From assembly GCA_020072655.1 (NCBI GenBank), contig JAIQGH010000018.1:1-64000 (forward strand): a DNA stretch of 64,000 nt. Reading direction: 5' to 3'. The position numbers were made by a program, and so were the translations under genes. The notes under the pieces are model-generated. The model searched no databases, was not told the origin of the DNA, and saw only the letters and a list, made by a program, of their open reading frames with translations. Of the stretch, positions 33,727-42,529 are shown piece by piece; position 1 is the stretch's first letter; each line of letters opens with the position of its first letter. This stretch comes from Terriglobia bacterium (GTDB lineage Bacteria; Acidobacteriota; Terriglobia; UBA7540).

Positions 33727-35026
33727 TTACAGTCCTTGTTCGGCGAGGGCGAAAGCTCTCAGGATGGCCTGGGCTTTATTCAGGCACTCCTGGTGCTCGC
33801 GTGAGGGGACGGAAGCCGGGACGATGCCCGCGCCGGGGTGCAGGTAGGCTCGCCGGCCTTTGACCAAGACGGTGCGGATAACGATGCAGATGCATCACGT
33901 GCGAGTAGCGCTCGACGAACATCAGTTCTTTTGGTTTGACCGTTGAGAACTCGCACACGCGCCCGATATCGTTCCGTCCGAGATCGACCAGCATGATGTG
34001 CTCGGCGCGCTCTTTGGCGTCCGAGCGCAATTCTTCTTCCAGCCGGCGGTCTTCCTCATCCGTCTTCCCGCGGGGACGTGTGCCGGCGATCGGGCGATAT
34101 TCGACCTCGCGCCCGATGACTTTGACCAGCATCTCGGGCGAAGAGCCCAGAATGGTCGCCTCGCCCAGGCGCAGGAAGTACATGTACGGCGATGGGTTGA
34201 CGGCCCGCAAGGCGCGATAGACCTCAAAGGGCGGCACGCGCACGGGCACTTCCAGCCGCTGGGAGAGCACGCCCTGAAAAATGTCACCGGCGCGAATGTA
34301 TTCCTTGGTGCGCTCGACAATGGCCTCGTACTGGCGGCGCGTCATGTTGTGGCGGACGCGCAGCGGGCCAGGCGGTGGGCGTCGGTGCGCGAGGCGGAGC
34401 GGCCGCTCGAGCTGACGCTGCATCCGGTCTAGTTCGCGAACCGCTGCGTCATATTTGGCGCGCAGGTTCTCCGGACCGTCCTCGGTGAGGACATTGGCGA
34501 TGAGATAGAGCCGATGCTGGACGTGGTCAAAGGCAGCGAGGTTCGAATAATACATGAACGCCGCGTCGTCGAGTTCCACGTCGGGTTCGACGCGCGGCGG
34601 CAGACGCTCGAGCATCCGCACGGCTTCATAAGAAAGGTAACCCACCGCACCTGCCGAAAACGGCGGCAGCCCGGGAACGCCAACCGGGTCGTAACGGGCC
34701 GCCGTTTGGCGCAGGAATTCAAAAATGTTCCCGGTCTCTTCCTGATGCACCTTGTCGCGCGTCAACCGGATTCGGTCGCCACGGCAGGTGATAACCTGGA
34801 AGGGATCGACGCCGAAAAAAGTGTAGCGACCGACGTGCTCACCGCCTTCCACGCTCTCCAGGAGAAAGCAGTAAGGGTGAGCGGCGGATGCCGCTGGCGG
34901 GGCGACCTTCAGGAAGGCGGCGACCGGGCTGAGCAGGTCGGCCACCACGGCGCGGTGGACGGGGACGACATTCCCGCGGCGCGCCAGGCGCCGGAACTCA
35001 GTGAAACTTGGGAAGACAAGAGACAT
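33727..35026 (-). pseudogene. trpE: Anthranilate synthase component I (TrpE), internally deleted and frameshifted
   Basis: The first 380 or so codons are canonical TrpE: LESVEGGEHVGRYTFFG near the N-terminus, PSPYMYFLRLG, SSPEMLVKV, the IAGTRPRG motif and LRSDAKERAEHIMLVDLGRNDIG. After ERYSHVMHL the reading jumps into a region that, in another frame, reads CIVIRTVLVKGRRAYL and runs to ECLNKAQAIL and a TAA at 33727. The expected intervening 60 or so residues, including the catalytic TVTGAPKxRAMEII segment, are absent. The scar lies near 33886-33896, within a TGCATCTGCATC direct repeat. The ORF as it stands ends out of frame at 33776. It is inactive unless this is an assembly error. The start is the ATG at 35026. 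Confidence 0.88.
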
Positions 35027-35145
35027 GACGGAGCGTCGAAGGGTTCGAGGTCGAAGGTTCAAAGTAAGGAGCCGGAAGGTGCCTGGGATCGGCCTCTTCT
35101 CCTTGGCCTTTGACCATCTTTCTTCGGCTTTCGACTCGATTCGCC

Positions 35146-36699
35146 CTACCCGCCCGACGAATGGTCCAGGGTCTGCCGGATGGCCTGTTCCATCAGAGCG
35201 CGGGGTGCTGCCAGACCCGTCCAGATCTCGAATTGTCGCGCCCCCTGAGCGACCAGCATCTCCAGGCCTGAAATCGTGGTCAGCCCCCGACCGCGCGCTT
35301 CTGCCAGGAAGCGCGTCTCCAGCGGGTAGTAGACCATGTCAAAGACGACGCGAGCCCGCAAGCGCGCCAAATCAATCGGTACCGCTTCCGTGTGCGGCGG
35401 CATGCCGACCGGTGTCGAGTTGATGACCGCATCAACATCCAGCCCCTCGGCGCTGTCCCAGGGAATAACCTGCGCGGAGACGCTGCGTGCCAGGCGGTCA
35501 GCCGAGGCCTCGCGGCGCGCGGCAATAAAGAGTTCCGCGTCTTCGGCCCGCAGGGCATAGGCGGCGGCACGCGCGGCGCCTCCGGCCCCCAGGATCAAGA
35601 TCCGGCTGCCGGCGAGGCGCAGTCGCTTGGTGAGCACTTCGACCACGGCGGCGGCGTCGGTATTCCAGCCCACCCACTTGCCATTCTGGAGCGCGACCGT
35701 GTTGCAGGCGCCAAGGCGCTTGGCCAGAGGGTCCAGCCAGGCCAGCGCCTCAATGATGGCGCGTTTGTACGGCATCGTAACGCTGAAGCCCCGGAACCCC
35801 ATTTGGCGGGCGAAGGTGAGGAAGTCTTTCAGACGAGAGGTCTGGCATGGGAGATAGATCGCGTTGACATGCTTCGCCTGGAAGGCCGCATTCTGCATCG
35901 CCGGGGACAGAGAGATGGCGGCGTGAGTTCCCACCACGCCGAAGAGCTGCGTTCGTCGGTCAAGGCGGTCCACGCGATAGACGGTGCGCATAATTTCCGC
36001 CGGGAGTTGGCCCGGCGCCACGGCCAGGTGGTTTCCCACCGAGGCGTAAGTGAAGGGGCAACCCCACTGCAAGGCGAGTAGCCGCGAGGGCAAGCCCGCC
36101 GGCCCCATGGCAAAGCAGAGGAGCTTGGGCCTTCGCCGGGCATGCGCCTTCAGCAGGCGGTGGAACGTCAGGTTGTCCGCGAGGTTGCGGGCGTAGCTGG
36201 CAATCTTGACGATCTGGACCGGCATGCGGCTGAGGCGGCGATAAATGGCGCCCAGCGGCGATGTCTTGCGATTATCGTGATACGAGACGATCACCTTGGC
36301 CGGGGCAAACTGCTGCAGGAAGTTGACGCCCCTGCGGTTCACGGACTCCACTTCCACGTCAACCCATTGGCAGCCGGCTCGCGCTGCCGCCTGCAGGAGT
36401 GCCGCCTGCCGATCAAGCCCTCCCGCGAATCTTCCCCCTGCTTCTACTCTCCGGCAGGTGGCAATGGTCGGGGGAGAGTGCAAGCGCAGAAGCATTTGGT
36501 GAAGCGGGCTTTCCAGGTCTTCCAATCCCTGGAGGTAGTCCAGGCGGAGTTCGTATCCGATCTGAGGGCTGCTGAGGCGCATGGCCTGAGCCTCCAGAGC
36601 GTCCAGCGATGGCGCCGCAAGACTGACAAATATGCTTGGAAGAACCGGTTTAGCCAAAGTTGGTTTCTCAGCCGAGGTCTGAGGTCTTCGCCTAACCAC
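35146..36699 (-). CDS. aroDE: Bifunctional 3-dehydroquinate dehydratase/shikimate dehydrogenase
   Basis: A fusion of 517 residues catalysing steps three and four of the shikimate pathway. Residues about 20-240 form a type I dehydroquinase: ELRLDYLQ, ATCRRVEAGGRF, VDVEVES, KVIVSYHD, and QIVKIASYARN with the Schiff-base Lys. Residues about 250-510 form shikimate dehydrogenase: GTHAAISLSPAMQNAAF binds shikimate, VTMPYKRAI holds the catalytic Lys, NTDAAAV and the nucleotide motif GAGGAARAAAYAL follow. The chosen start is the GTG at 36699; a downstream start near residue 14 cannot be excluded. It is 119 bases upstream of trpE on the same strand, fitting an aromatic amino acid cluster. Confidence 0.92.
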   Translation of the reverse strand: MVRRRPQTSAEKPTLAKPVLPSIFVSLAAPSLDALEAQAMRLSSPQIGYELRLDYLQGLEDLESPLHQMLLRLHSPPTIATCRRVEAGGRFAGGLDRQAALLQAAARAGCQWVDVEVESVNRRGVNFLQQFAPAKVIVSYHDNRKTSPLGAIYRRLSRMPVQIVKIASYARNLADNLTFHRLLKAHARRRPKLLCFAMGPAGLPSRLLALQWGCPFTYASVGNHLAVAPGQLPAEIMRTVYRVDRLDRRTQLFGVVGTHAAISLSPAMQNAAFQAKHVNAIYLPCQTSRLKDFLTFARQMGFRGFSVTMPYKRAIIEALAWLDPLAKRLGACNTVALQNGKWVGWNTDAAAVVEVLTKRLRLAGSRILILGAGGAARAAAYALRAEDAELFIAARREASADRLARSVSAQVIPWDSAEGLDVDAVINSTPVGMPPHTEAVPIDLARLRARVVFDMVYYPLETRFLAEARGRGLTTISGLEMLVAQGARQFEIWTGLAAPRALMEQAIRQTLDHSSGG

Positions 36700-36938
36700 C
36701 TCAAATATAAGGTTTTTGGCACGAAGTTGGCAAGAAATTTGCCTAGAGCCAGGCAGGAAGTTGCCCTTATTGTTTCGCTGGGCTCAGATATAACTTATTG
36801 AAAAATAATCAAATATAGGCCTGCCCGATCCCGTAGGAAGTCGGCTTTCCTCCTTTTCTTCCGCGCAGCCAGTACACATCTCCGCGGCGGGTTTTGGTAT
36901 AGTAGCTCGGCCTTCAACCCGCCTGTTATCGACGGGTT

Positions 36939-36944
36939 ATAATC
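36939..36944 (+). promoter_or_regulatory. -10 box before the M20 peptidase gene
   Basis: TATAAT 18 bases before the ATG at 36963, overlapped by a 6-bp inverted repeat AACCCG...CGGGTT that could be an operator. Confidence 0.45.
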
Positions 36945-36962
36945 CGGGCTCATGGGGCAATC

Positions 36963-38375
36963 ATGAAGAAGGCGCTTCTCGGTACGTTTTCTCTGCTGAT
37001 CTCCTGCGCGGTCGCTACGCGCGGCCAAACCTCTGCCGACGAGCATACTCAGAGAATTGCCTGGGAGCCTTATCAGGACAGGGCCGTCCGTCTTCTCCAG
37101 GAATACCTGCGCATCGACACCTCGAACCCCCCGGGAAACGAGCTGAAAGCGGCGGAGTTCTTTCTGCGCCTCTTTGATGAAGCGGGGGTTCCCAATACCG
37201 TCTACCCTTACGCGCCGGGCCGAGCCGATATTTACGCCGTCCTGAAAGGGGATGGCAGCCAGCGTCCGCTGGTGTTGCTCAATCATATGGATGTCGTTCA
37301 GGCGACACCGTCGAGTTGGCGCGTGCCTCCTTTTTCGGGCGAGATCCTGGATGGCGAGATCTATGGCCGCGGCTCCCTGGACATGAAGGATGAAGGCTTG
37401 ATGCAGGCTATGGTCATGATGATTGCGGCGCAGCAACATCTGTCGCTCAACCGGGACCTGATTTTCCTGGCGACATCGGACGAAGAAGTTGGCGACACCG
37501 GAAGCGCATGGATCCTCGAGCACCATCCGGAGCTCGTGCGCGACGCCGAGTATCTCATCACCGAGGGAGGATCGAACCTCATTCTCCCCGGGCAAGGAAC
37601 GGTTTACGGCATCGGCGTGGCGGAGAAGGTGCCGTTCTGGATTCGGCTGACGGCCCACGGACGGGGTGGCCACGGCTCCATTCCCATCGCCGACTCGGCG
37701 ACCGTTCGCCTCGTGCGCGCCCTAGGACGCGTGGTGGACTGGAACCAGCCGGTCCGTTTGCTGCCCACGGTCGAGGAGTATTTCCACGCGGTTGCGCGCC
37801 TGCAGCCCGAGCCCCGGGCTTCCCAATACCGCACCATTCGCAGCGCGCTCGACAATCCGGATTTCGTGAAAAGCCTGATGGACGACGAGAACTTCGCTTA
37901 TCTGCTTCACGATACAGTTTCGTTGACGGTCCTCCAAGGCGGCCCTCAGACCAATGTGATTCCCGACGCCGCTTCCGCCGAGCTGGATGTGCGGCTGCTT
38001 CCGGGTAGCGACCCGGAGGAGTTTCTGCGCGCCCTGCGCAAGGTCGTCGCTGACGATCAGATCGCGGTCGAGCCGCTCGGCCGCTACCGCAGGCCTAACG
38101 CGTCTTCAACCGATACGGCTCTCTACCGCGCCATCGAACAGGTGGTTCACCGGTACAATGCCCTGGCTCTAGTCACGCCGACGCTCAACAGTGGCTACAC
38201 CGAGTGCCAGATGTACCGCACTTTGGGATTGACGTGTTACGGTTTTGCGCCGATTGAGCTCACGCCCCAGCTCGAGGCGACCGAGCACGCCCCGAATGAG
38301 CGCGTGCCGGTCGAGCAGGTCCGGCGCGGCGTCAGGGTTCTCTACGAAGTCGTGGCGGAGCTGACAAGCCGGTAG
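36963..38375 (+). CDS. Secreted M20-family metallopeptidase
   Basis: An exported dizinc peptidase of 470 residues with a signal peptide (LLGTFSLLISCAVATRG). Metal ligands are visible: LLNHMDVVQA (His and Asp), GRGSLDMKDE (bridging Asp), TSDEEVGDTGSAW (catalytic Glu pair) and the C-terminal ATEHAPNERV (His). A dimerisation domain occupies about 215-340. It probably cleaves peptides or acylated amino acids in the periplasm. GGGGCAATC precedes the ATG. The Nudix gene starts 10 bases after its stop, so the two form an operon. Confidence 0.9.
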   Translation: MKKALLGTFSLLISCAVATRGQTSADEHTQRIAWEPYQDRAVRLLQEYLRIDTSNPPGNELKAAEFFLRLFDEAGVPNTVYPYAPGRADIYAVLKGDGSQRPLVLLNHMDVVQATPSSWRVPPFSGEILDGEIYGRGSLDMKDEGLMQAMVMMIAAQQHLSLNRDLIFLATSDEEVGDTGSAWILEHHPELVRDAEYLITEGGSNLILPGQGTVYGIGVAEKVPFWIRLTAHGRGGHGSIPIADSATVRLVRALGRVVDWNQPVRLLPTVEEYFHAVARLQPEPRASQYRTIRSALDNPDFVKSLMDDENFAYLLHDTVSLTVLQGGPQTNVIPDAASAELDVRLLPGSDPEEFLRALRKVVADDQIAVEPLGRYRRPNASSTDTALYRAIEQVVHRYNALALVTPTLNSGYTECQMYRTLGLTCYGFAPIELTPQLEATEHAPNERVPVEQVRRGVRVLYEVVAELTSR

Positions 38376-38385
38376 GGCAAGGACA

Positions 38386-38835
38386 GTGAAGCGCGAATTT
38401 CCAGACCATCCCCTCGTCGGCGTCGGCGGCGTCGTGATCCACCGCGGGCGCGCCCTGCTGGTCCGGCGGGGCGGCGAGCCACTCAAGGGTGAATGGTCAA
38501 TTCCGGGAGGCTTGGTGGAACTCGGAGAAGAACTCGAGCAGGCGACACGGCGTGAGCTGAAAGAAGAGACCGGCCTCGATATTGAACCCCTCGAGGTCCT
38601 CGAAGTCTTCGACCGTATTTTCCGCGACGGCGACCGCGTGCGCTACCACTTTGTGATCGTGGACTACGTCTGCCGGTACAAACGCGGCCGCCTCCGCCCC
38701 GCCTCCGATGTGCTCGAAGCACGCTGGGTCCGCCGGGAAGACTTGCCCAAGTATCACCTAACCGATAAGGCCAATTCCGTCATCCGGCGAGCCTTCGAGG
38801 TGTCTGGAACATCTAAGCGGCTGGCCCGTATGTAA
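38386..38835 (+). CDS. Nudix hydrolase
   Basis: A 149-residue cytosolic Nudix protein. The Nudix box GGLVELGEELEQATRRELKEETGL carries the REx2EE core. HPLVGVGGVVIHRGRALLVRRG is the typical start. It probably hydrolyses a nucleotide diphosphate derivative such as ADP-ribose or an oxidised dNTP. The start is GTG at 38386, with AAGGACA upstream. It is co-transcribed with the M20 peptidase. Confidence 0.9.
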   Translation: MKREFPDHPLVGVGGVVIHRGRALLVRRGGEPLKGEWSIPGGLVELGEELEQATRRELKEETGLDIEPLEVLEVFDRIFRDGDRVRYHFVIVDYVCRYKRGRLRPASDVLEARWVRREDLPKYHLTDKANSVIRRAFEVSGTSKRLARM

Positions 38836-38923
38836 GACCGGAAGCGCAATGGTGGTTCGTCGGCAGCGCGATGCCCCGCCTGTGGTCCCGTTCACGATAG
38901 GGTGCGTTGCAGATCTTGGCCTC

Positions 38924-40444
38924 TCAAGGTGCGCAGTGCACCACTGCCGCAACAAAGTCTCCTTTGTCAATTGACTGGATTTGGATTTTGAGGCCTGCAA
39001 GGTCGGCAAAAACTAACGGAGCGTTGTATAAGGGTACGACCACGCTGTCGCACGGGAAGTTCGTCGCCTTGACTTGCTCCGCGGCAAGAAACCTCACCGA
39101 GCGCGTTTCTTGGGTGAGGAACCTGACGGTCTCCCGCCCCCAGTCACCCGCGATCACATAACACGCTGTCCCGTTCGGAAGGGTGTTCAGGAATTCCCCG
39201 GTCGCTACATAGCGGTGTGCAAAGGCCCGGGCGACTTCAGGGTCGCGCCCCCACACGATGAAATACCTGTAGATTTCAACTGCGCCGGCCAGGATGAAAC
39301 ATAGGAAGACCGCGTAGGCGTATGCCTTCCTGTGCCTCAGTCTTTCGTACACGGCGTCGGCCCCCATGCCGGCGAACATGAACACTGGCGGGATGACCCC
39401 GACGGCGCGGACCGCATTGGGAACATCCACAGTGAGGAGTTGCGGAACAAGCAGGATTCCAAACCAGGCGCAAAGCCAGCGGTAATTGAGGGCGTGAGGA
39501 TCCTTCTGAAAGGCCCTCTGGCCCGCCAGGACAAGCCCGAGCAGAAACACTATTCCCACGGGAAGCAGGAGATGGGGAGATTCAGGAATGTTATACAGTG
39601 CTCCTGGGTCGCCGCGGACGTTAAACATCCCTGCCGTTGCGAGCATCGCGATGCCGAGCGCTTTTGCGGGATTAGGAGCAGTGAATACGGAGACCTGCCT
39701 TGCCCGGAGCCAGAAGTCTTGCGGATGGTGGAGAAAGTAGAGCCCCAAAGGGAGGGCGACGAGTAGAGCGGCGCCGAGCCAAACAGCTCCCGTCGCCAGC
39801 CACCCGGTTGTCATCTGTCCCGAGGTTTTCCGACGCCGGTACTCGCTCAAAAAGAGCACAGCGATCAGGAAGGGCGTAAATCGGAAGGCAATGTAAGTAT
39901 GAAATCCCAGCCCGTAGAGTACCCCGCTAATCACCGCCAGGAGCCATCGTGAGGCCGGGCTCAGTTTGGGGTCTTCCTCTCGCCAAGCGCGAAGGAGGAA
40001 ATACAAGGACGCAGTCAGGAAAAGTGGCATCAGGACCGCGCGAAAAGCCATCCGGGAAAGCCAGAGATGCCAAAAGCTCAGGGCCAGGAACCAGGCCGAG
40101 AAGACCGCAACTCGGCTGGAGAAAAGCTCCCGAGCGAGAAGATAGACGAACACCACCGTCAGCGTTCCAGCTAGCGCCGCGCAAACGCGAAGCCCGAATT
40201 GGTTGGCCCCGAACACTGCCTCGGCAAGACCCACCATGTTGATCCAGAGTCCTTCGCGGCCTGAACCCACGTGATAAAAGACCTCGAGGCTACCGGTCCG
40301 GACAGCTTCGAGCCCTTTTTGACCGTCGATAACTTCGTCCCAATAAATGCCTGGAGGGATACGATCGAGGGCGTAGAACCGGCAGAATACTGCCAGGACC
40401 ATGGTGGCGAGGAAGAGAGAACCGGCTTGCAGTTTAGCCCGCAT
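38924..40444 (-). CDS. GT39/ArnT-type membrane glycosyltransferase
   Basis: A 506-residue polytopic membrane protein with about ten to twelve spans. YWDEVIDGQKGLEAV near residue 34 holds the acidic pair of GT-C enzymes (here DE after W), and VGSGREGLWINM forms the first luminal loop. Such enzymes move a sugar from a polyprenyl phosphate carrier to lipid A, glycan or protein at the periplasmic face. A GT2 polyprenyl-phosphate glycosyltransferase gene, which can make the donor, lies 630 bases upstream on the same strand, with the structured RNA unit between them. Confidence 0.78.
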   Translation of the reverse strand: MRAKLQAGSLFLATMVLAVFCRFYALDRIPPGIYWDEVIDGQKGLEAVRTGSLEVFYHVGSGREGLWINMVGLAEAVFGANQFGLRVCAALAGTLTVVFVYLLARELFSSRVAVFSAWFLALSFWHLWLSRMAFRAVLMPLFLTASLYFLLRAWREEDPKLSPASRWLLAVISGVLYGLGFHTYIAFRFTPFLIAVLFLSEYRRRKTSGQMTTGWLATGAVWLGAALLVALPLGLYFLHHPQDFWLRARQVSVFTAPNPAKALGIAMLATAGMFNVRGDPGALYNIPESPHLLLPVGIVFLLGLVLAGQRAFQKDPHALNYRWLCAWFGILLVPQLLTVDVPNAVRAVGVIPPVFMFAGMGADAVYERLRHRKAYAYAVFLCFILAGAVEIYRYFIVWGRDPEVARAFAHRYVATGEFLNTLPNGTACYVIAGDWGRETVRFLTQETRSVRFLAAEQVKATNFPCDSVVVPLYNAPLVFADLAGLKIQIQSIDKGDFVAAVVHCAP

Positions 40445-40644
40445 GGGATTCCGACGGCGCGGGGATGCGTAATCCGGGGTTTCCGATTTCGCTGCTCCTC
40501 GGAGGCGAGTGTACGTCCTAGCTGGTCGAACGCAAGGCCTTTTCGTGCGTGCGGCATGATGTCAACGATGGCACCGCGCCGGGTTCGCAGCCACAAACCC
40601 CTCAGGTGGTTCGCAGTTCTTCTCCCCGGGCGTTAGATGCCGCC

Positions 40645-40690
40645 AAAAACATAAAGCCCCTGGCCTAGCGCGGACCGCAAGACCAGGGGC
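40645..40690 (-). terminator. Intrinsic terminator of the structured RNA unit
   Basis: Minus-strand stem GCCCCTGG (40690-40683) with CCAGGGGC (40663-40656), followed by TTTATGTTTTT (40655-40645). Confidence 0.75.
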
Positions 40691-40809
40691 CGGGATACTG
40701 ATGGGATTGGCAACCCCGCTTGGTAACGGGTACGGCGCTGACCAGCGCCTTTGCCATTCGGCCTCTCTTCGCTAGAGAGAGGTCATCACAAACCAGCGCT
40801 AGCGAGCGC

Positions 40810-40851
40810 CTACGCCTCAGCACCCTCGCTAAGGTTACTTTCTATTGGCAT
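40810..40851 (-). CDS. 13-residue leader peptide ORF
   Basis: ATG at 40851 and TAG ending at 40810; the product would be MPIESNLSEGAEA. The ribosome-binding site at 40867-40852 matches the 16S rRNA 3' tail over 16 bases (AGAAAGGAGGTGATCC) with ideal spacing of 6 bases between AGGAGG and ATG. The stop codon lies inside the first stem-loop, as in translation-coupled attenuators. The peptide has no repeated regulatory codon and is uncharged to acidic. Function unknown. Confidence 0.5.
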   Translation of the reverse strand: MPIESNLSEGAEA

Positions 40852-40879
40852 GGATCACCTCCTTTCTAGCGATAGCGCG

Positions 40880-40909
40880 ATATTACGTAGAGTGCCGGGG
40901 ACGAGTCAA
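40880..40909 (-). promoter_or_regulatory. Strong promoter of the structured RNA unit
   Basis: Minus-strand TTGACT (40909-40904), an 18-base spacer and TAATAT (40885-40880). This is one of the best -35/-10 pairs in the window. Confidence 0.6.
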
Positions 40910-40976
40910 GGAAAAATGCCCATTCCGGACGAAAAACCAGCCAAACGCCCTAGAAATTGGGGGGACCGCTGCATAT

Positions 40977-41102
40977 ACCACAAAGACACCAAGACACAAG
41001 GAAACGCAGAGATTAAGAACCAGAAGGCAGAAAGCTGGCGATTCCTGGTTCCTGCCAACTGCTATCCGGCCTTTCTTAGTGTCTCTGTGTCTTCGTGATG
41101 GT
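40977..41102. repeat. Inverted word array CACAAAGACACCAAGACAC type
   Basis: Left arm ACCACAAAGACACCAAGACA (40977-40996) and a right arm at 41075-41102 (GTGTCTCTGTGTCTTCGTGA core) in inverted orientation, flanking about 60 bases. The right arm overlaps the last codons of the GT2 gene. Confidence 0.75.
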
Positions 41103-41774
41103 CTTTTTTTTCCGCAGGAAATGGACCTTGGTCGCGGGGTTGTCGTTCCACCGCACCGGCACCTCGACGACCCGGCCGCCCAGGCGCTCGATGAGGAAGA
41201 GCACTTCCGGGTCGAATCCGAAGCCGCACACGCGCTGCAATTCGAAGGCCCGCCGCGTCGTGGACCGGCGGAAGAGTTTGAGGCCGCACTGCGTGTCGCG
41301 GATTTTCAAACCCGTGAACAGCCGCACCAGGGAATTGAACACGCGTCCTGCCAGTTCGCGTCGCCAGGGTTGATGGACACCGATCAGCCGCCGGTCGAGG
41401 GCGCGCGACCCCACCGCTGCGTCCGCCCCGGACGTCTCCAGGGCTGCCAGCAACTTGTTGGTTTCCTCGATGGGCGCGGAGAGGTCGGCGTCGGTGACGA
41501 GCACGAGCTCGCCGCGCGCTTCGAGCGCGCCTCGCCGCACGGTAAAACCTTTGCCACGATTTGGCTCGTGGCGCAGGATACGCGCTTTGGGGTAGCGCTC
41601 ACGAAAACTGGCCAGAATCTCTGGCGTCTCGTCGCGCGAGCCATCGTCGACCAGGATCAGCTCGCAGGGATAGCTGCGCGTCTCCGCATATTGGCGGACC
41701 TTCTCGAGCGTCGCGCCGATGCGCAAGGCTTCATTGTAAGCGGGGATGACAATGCTCAAGTACGGCGCAGGCAT
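41076..41774 (-). CDS. GT2 polyprenyl-phosphate glycosyltransferase (DPM1/DPG synthase-like)
   Basis: A 232-residue GT-A glycosyltransferase: LSIVIPAYNEALRIGATL, LILVDDGSRDET, NRGKGFTVRRGAL, VLVTDADLSAPIEE with the metal-binding DAD, and DTQCGLKLFRR. It probably transfers glucose or mannose to polyprenyl phosphate, giving donors for GT39 enzymes such as the one downstream. The last dozen residues (KKKTITKTQRH) are encoded by the inverted word array, so the usual C-terminal helix of about 20-25 residues seems replaced. Confidence 0.87.
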   Translation of the reverse strand: MPAPYLSIVIPAYNEALRIGATLEKVRQYAETRSYPCELILVDDGSRDETPEILASFRERYPKARILRHEPNRGKGFTVRRGALEARGELVLVTDADLSAPIEETNKLLAALETSGADAAVGSRALDRRLIGVHQPWRRELAGRVFNSLVRLFTGLKIRDTQCGLKLFRRSTTRRAFELQRVCGFGFDPEVLFLIERLGGRVVEVPVRWNDNPATKVHFLRKKKTITKTQRH

Positions 41775-41830
41775 CTGGCGAGACTATAAGGGATTCGACG
41801 CCGGGGAGTCAAAAGGGAGATGGGGAGAAC

Positions 41831-42529
41831 CTATTCGAATTGTCCCTTTCCTTCCGGCCAGGCGTGCCGACCGATCAAAGGGACAAACTGGCACGGGTCG
41901 AGAACCCGTGTGGCGAGCTGGTTTCCGTGCTTGAAAATGACCTCGAGTTCCTGGTGCCAGAGGTTGCCGACCGGGATCACCAGGCGTCCGCCGTCGGCGA
42001 GTTGGTCGAGGAGGGGCTGCGGCACTTTCGGCGCGGCGGCCGTCACCAGGATGGCCGCATAGGGCGCGGCGGCCGCGTGGCCCTCGGTCCCGTCGCCCCA
42101 GATCACTTCGATGCCGTGATAACCCAGGCGAGCCAGCCGCGTGCGCGCCGCCTCTGCCAACAGGAAATTGCGCTCGATGGAGTAGACCCGGGCGCCCAGG
42201 CAAGCCAGCACGGCGGCCTGATACCCGCTCCCCGTCCCGATCTCGAGAACCTGGTCGCCGGGGTGGACTTGCGCGGCGGCGGTCATGGCGGCGACGATGT
42301 AGGGCTGTGAAATCGTCTCCGTCTCGCCGATGGGCAGCGGCCGGTCGTCGTACGCGGAGCCAAGATAGGGCGCCGGAACGAACTCGTGGCGCGGCACGCT
42401 CAGCATCGCTTCCAACACTTTTTCATCGCGGATGCCGCGTCGGTGGATTTGATACTCCACCATTGCGCGGCGCTCGGCCTCGTAGGGTATCGGCTGATCG
42501 CTTGCCTCGACAGGCGTCTTCTTGAACAT
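41831..42529 (-). CDS. pcm: Protein-L-isoaspartate O-methyltransferase
   Basis: A 232-residue SAM-dependent enzyme repairing isoaspartyl residues. PRHEFVP, PIGETETISQPYIVAAM (the PIG...ISxP signature), VLEIGTGSGYQAAVLA (SAM motif I), YSIERN and LVIPVG are canonical. It starts at the ATG at 42529 and is divergent from the E1-like gene. Its 3' end is 56 bases before the GT2 gene on the same strand, so the pair may be co-transcribed. Confidence 0.95.
   Translation of the reverse strand: MFKKTPVEASDQPIPYEAERRAMVEYQIHRRGIRDEKVLEAMLSVPRHEFVPAPYLGSAYDDRPLPIGETETISQPYIVAAMTAAAQVHPGDQVLEIGTGSGYQAAVLACLGARVYSIERNFLLAEAARTRLARLGYHGIEVIWGDGTEGHAAAAPYAAILVTAAAPKVPQPLLDQLADGGRLVIPVGNLWHQELEVIFKHGNQLATRVLDPCQFVPLIGRHAWPEGKGQFE

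Larger units (their letters stand above)
40645..40873 (-). ncRNA. Structured RNA transcription unit with leader ORF, class unknown
   Basis: A self-contained minus-strand unit: promoter at 40880-40909, predicted 5' end near 40873, a very strong ribosome-binding site, a 13-codon ORF, a chain of stem-loops and an intrinsic terminator ending near 40645. Visible stems on the minus strand are AGCGAG/CTCGCT spanning the ORF's stop codon, CCTCTCT/AGAGAGG, GGCGCT/AGCGCC, ACCCG/CGGGT and the terminator stem GCCCCTGG/CCAGGGGC. It lies 200 bases before the GT39 gene, so it may be an attenuating leader or a free RNA. I compared it by eye with TPP, SAM, cobalamin, glycine, c-di-GMP and T-box consensus words and found no match. 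Confidence 0.6.

Noticed and set aside
40849-40867. Fragment of a 16S rRNA 3' end on the plus strand
   Set aside because: Only the last 16-17 bases match; the bases before them do not resemble helix 45, so a ribosome-binding site on the minus strand explains the match better.
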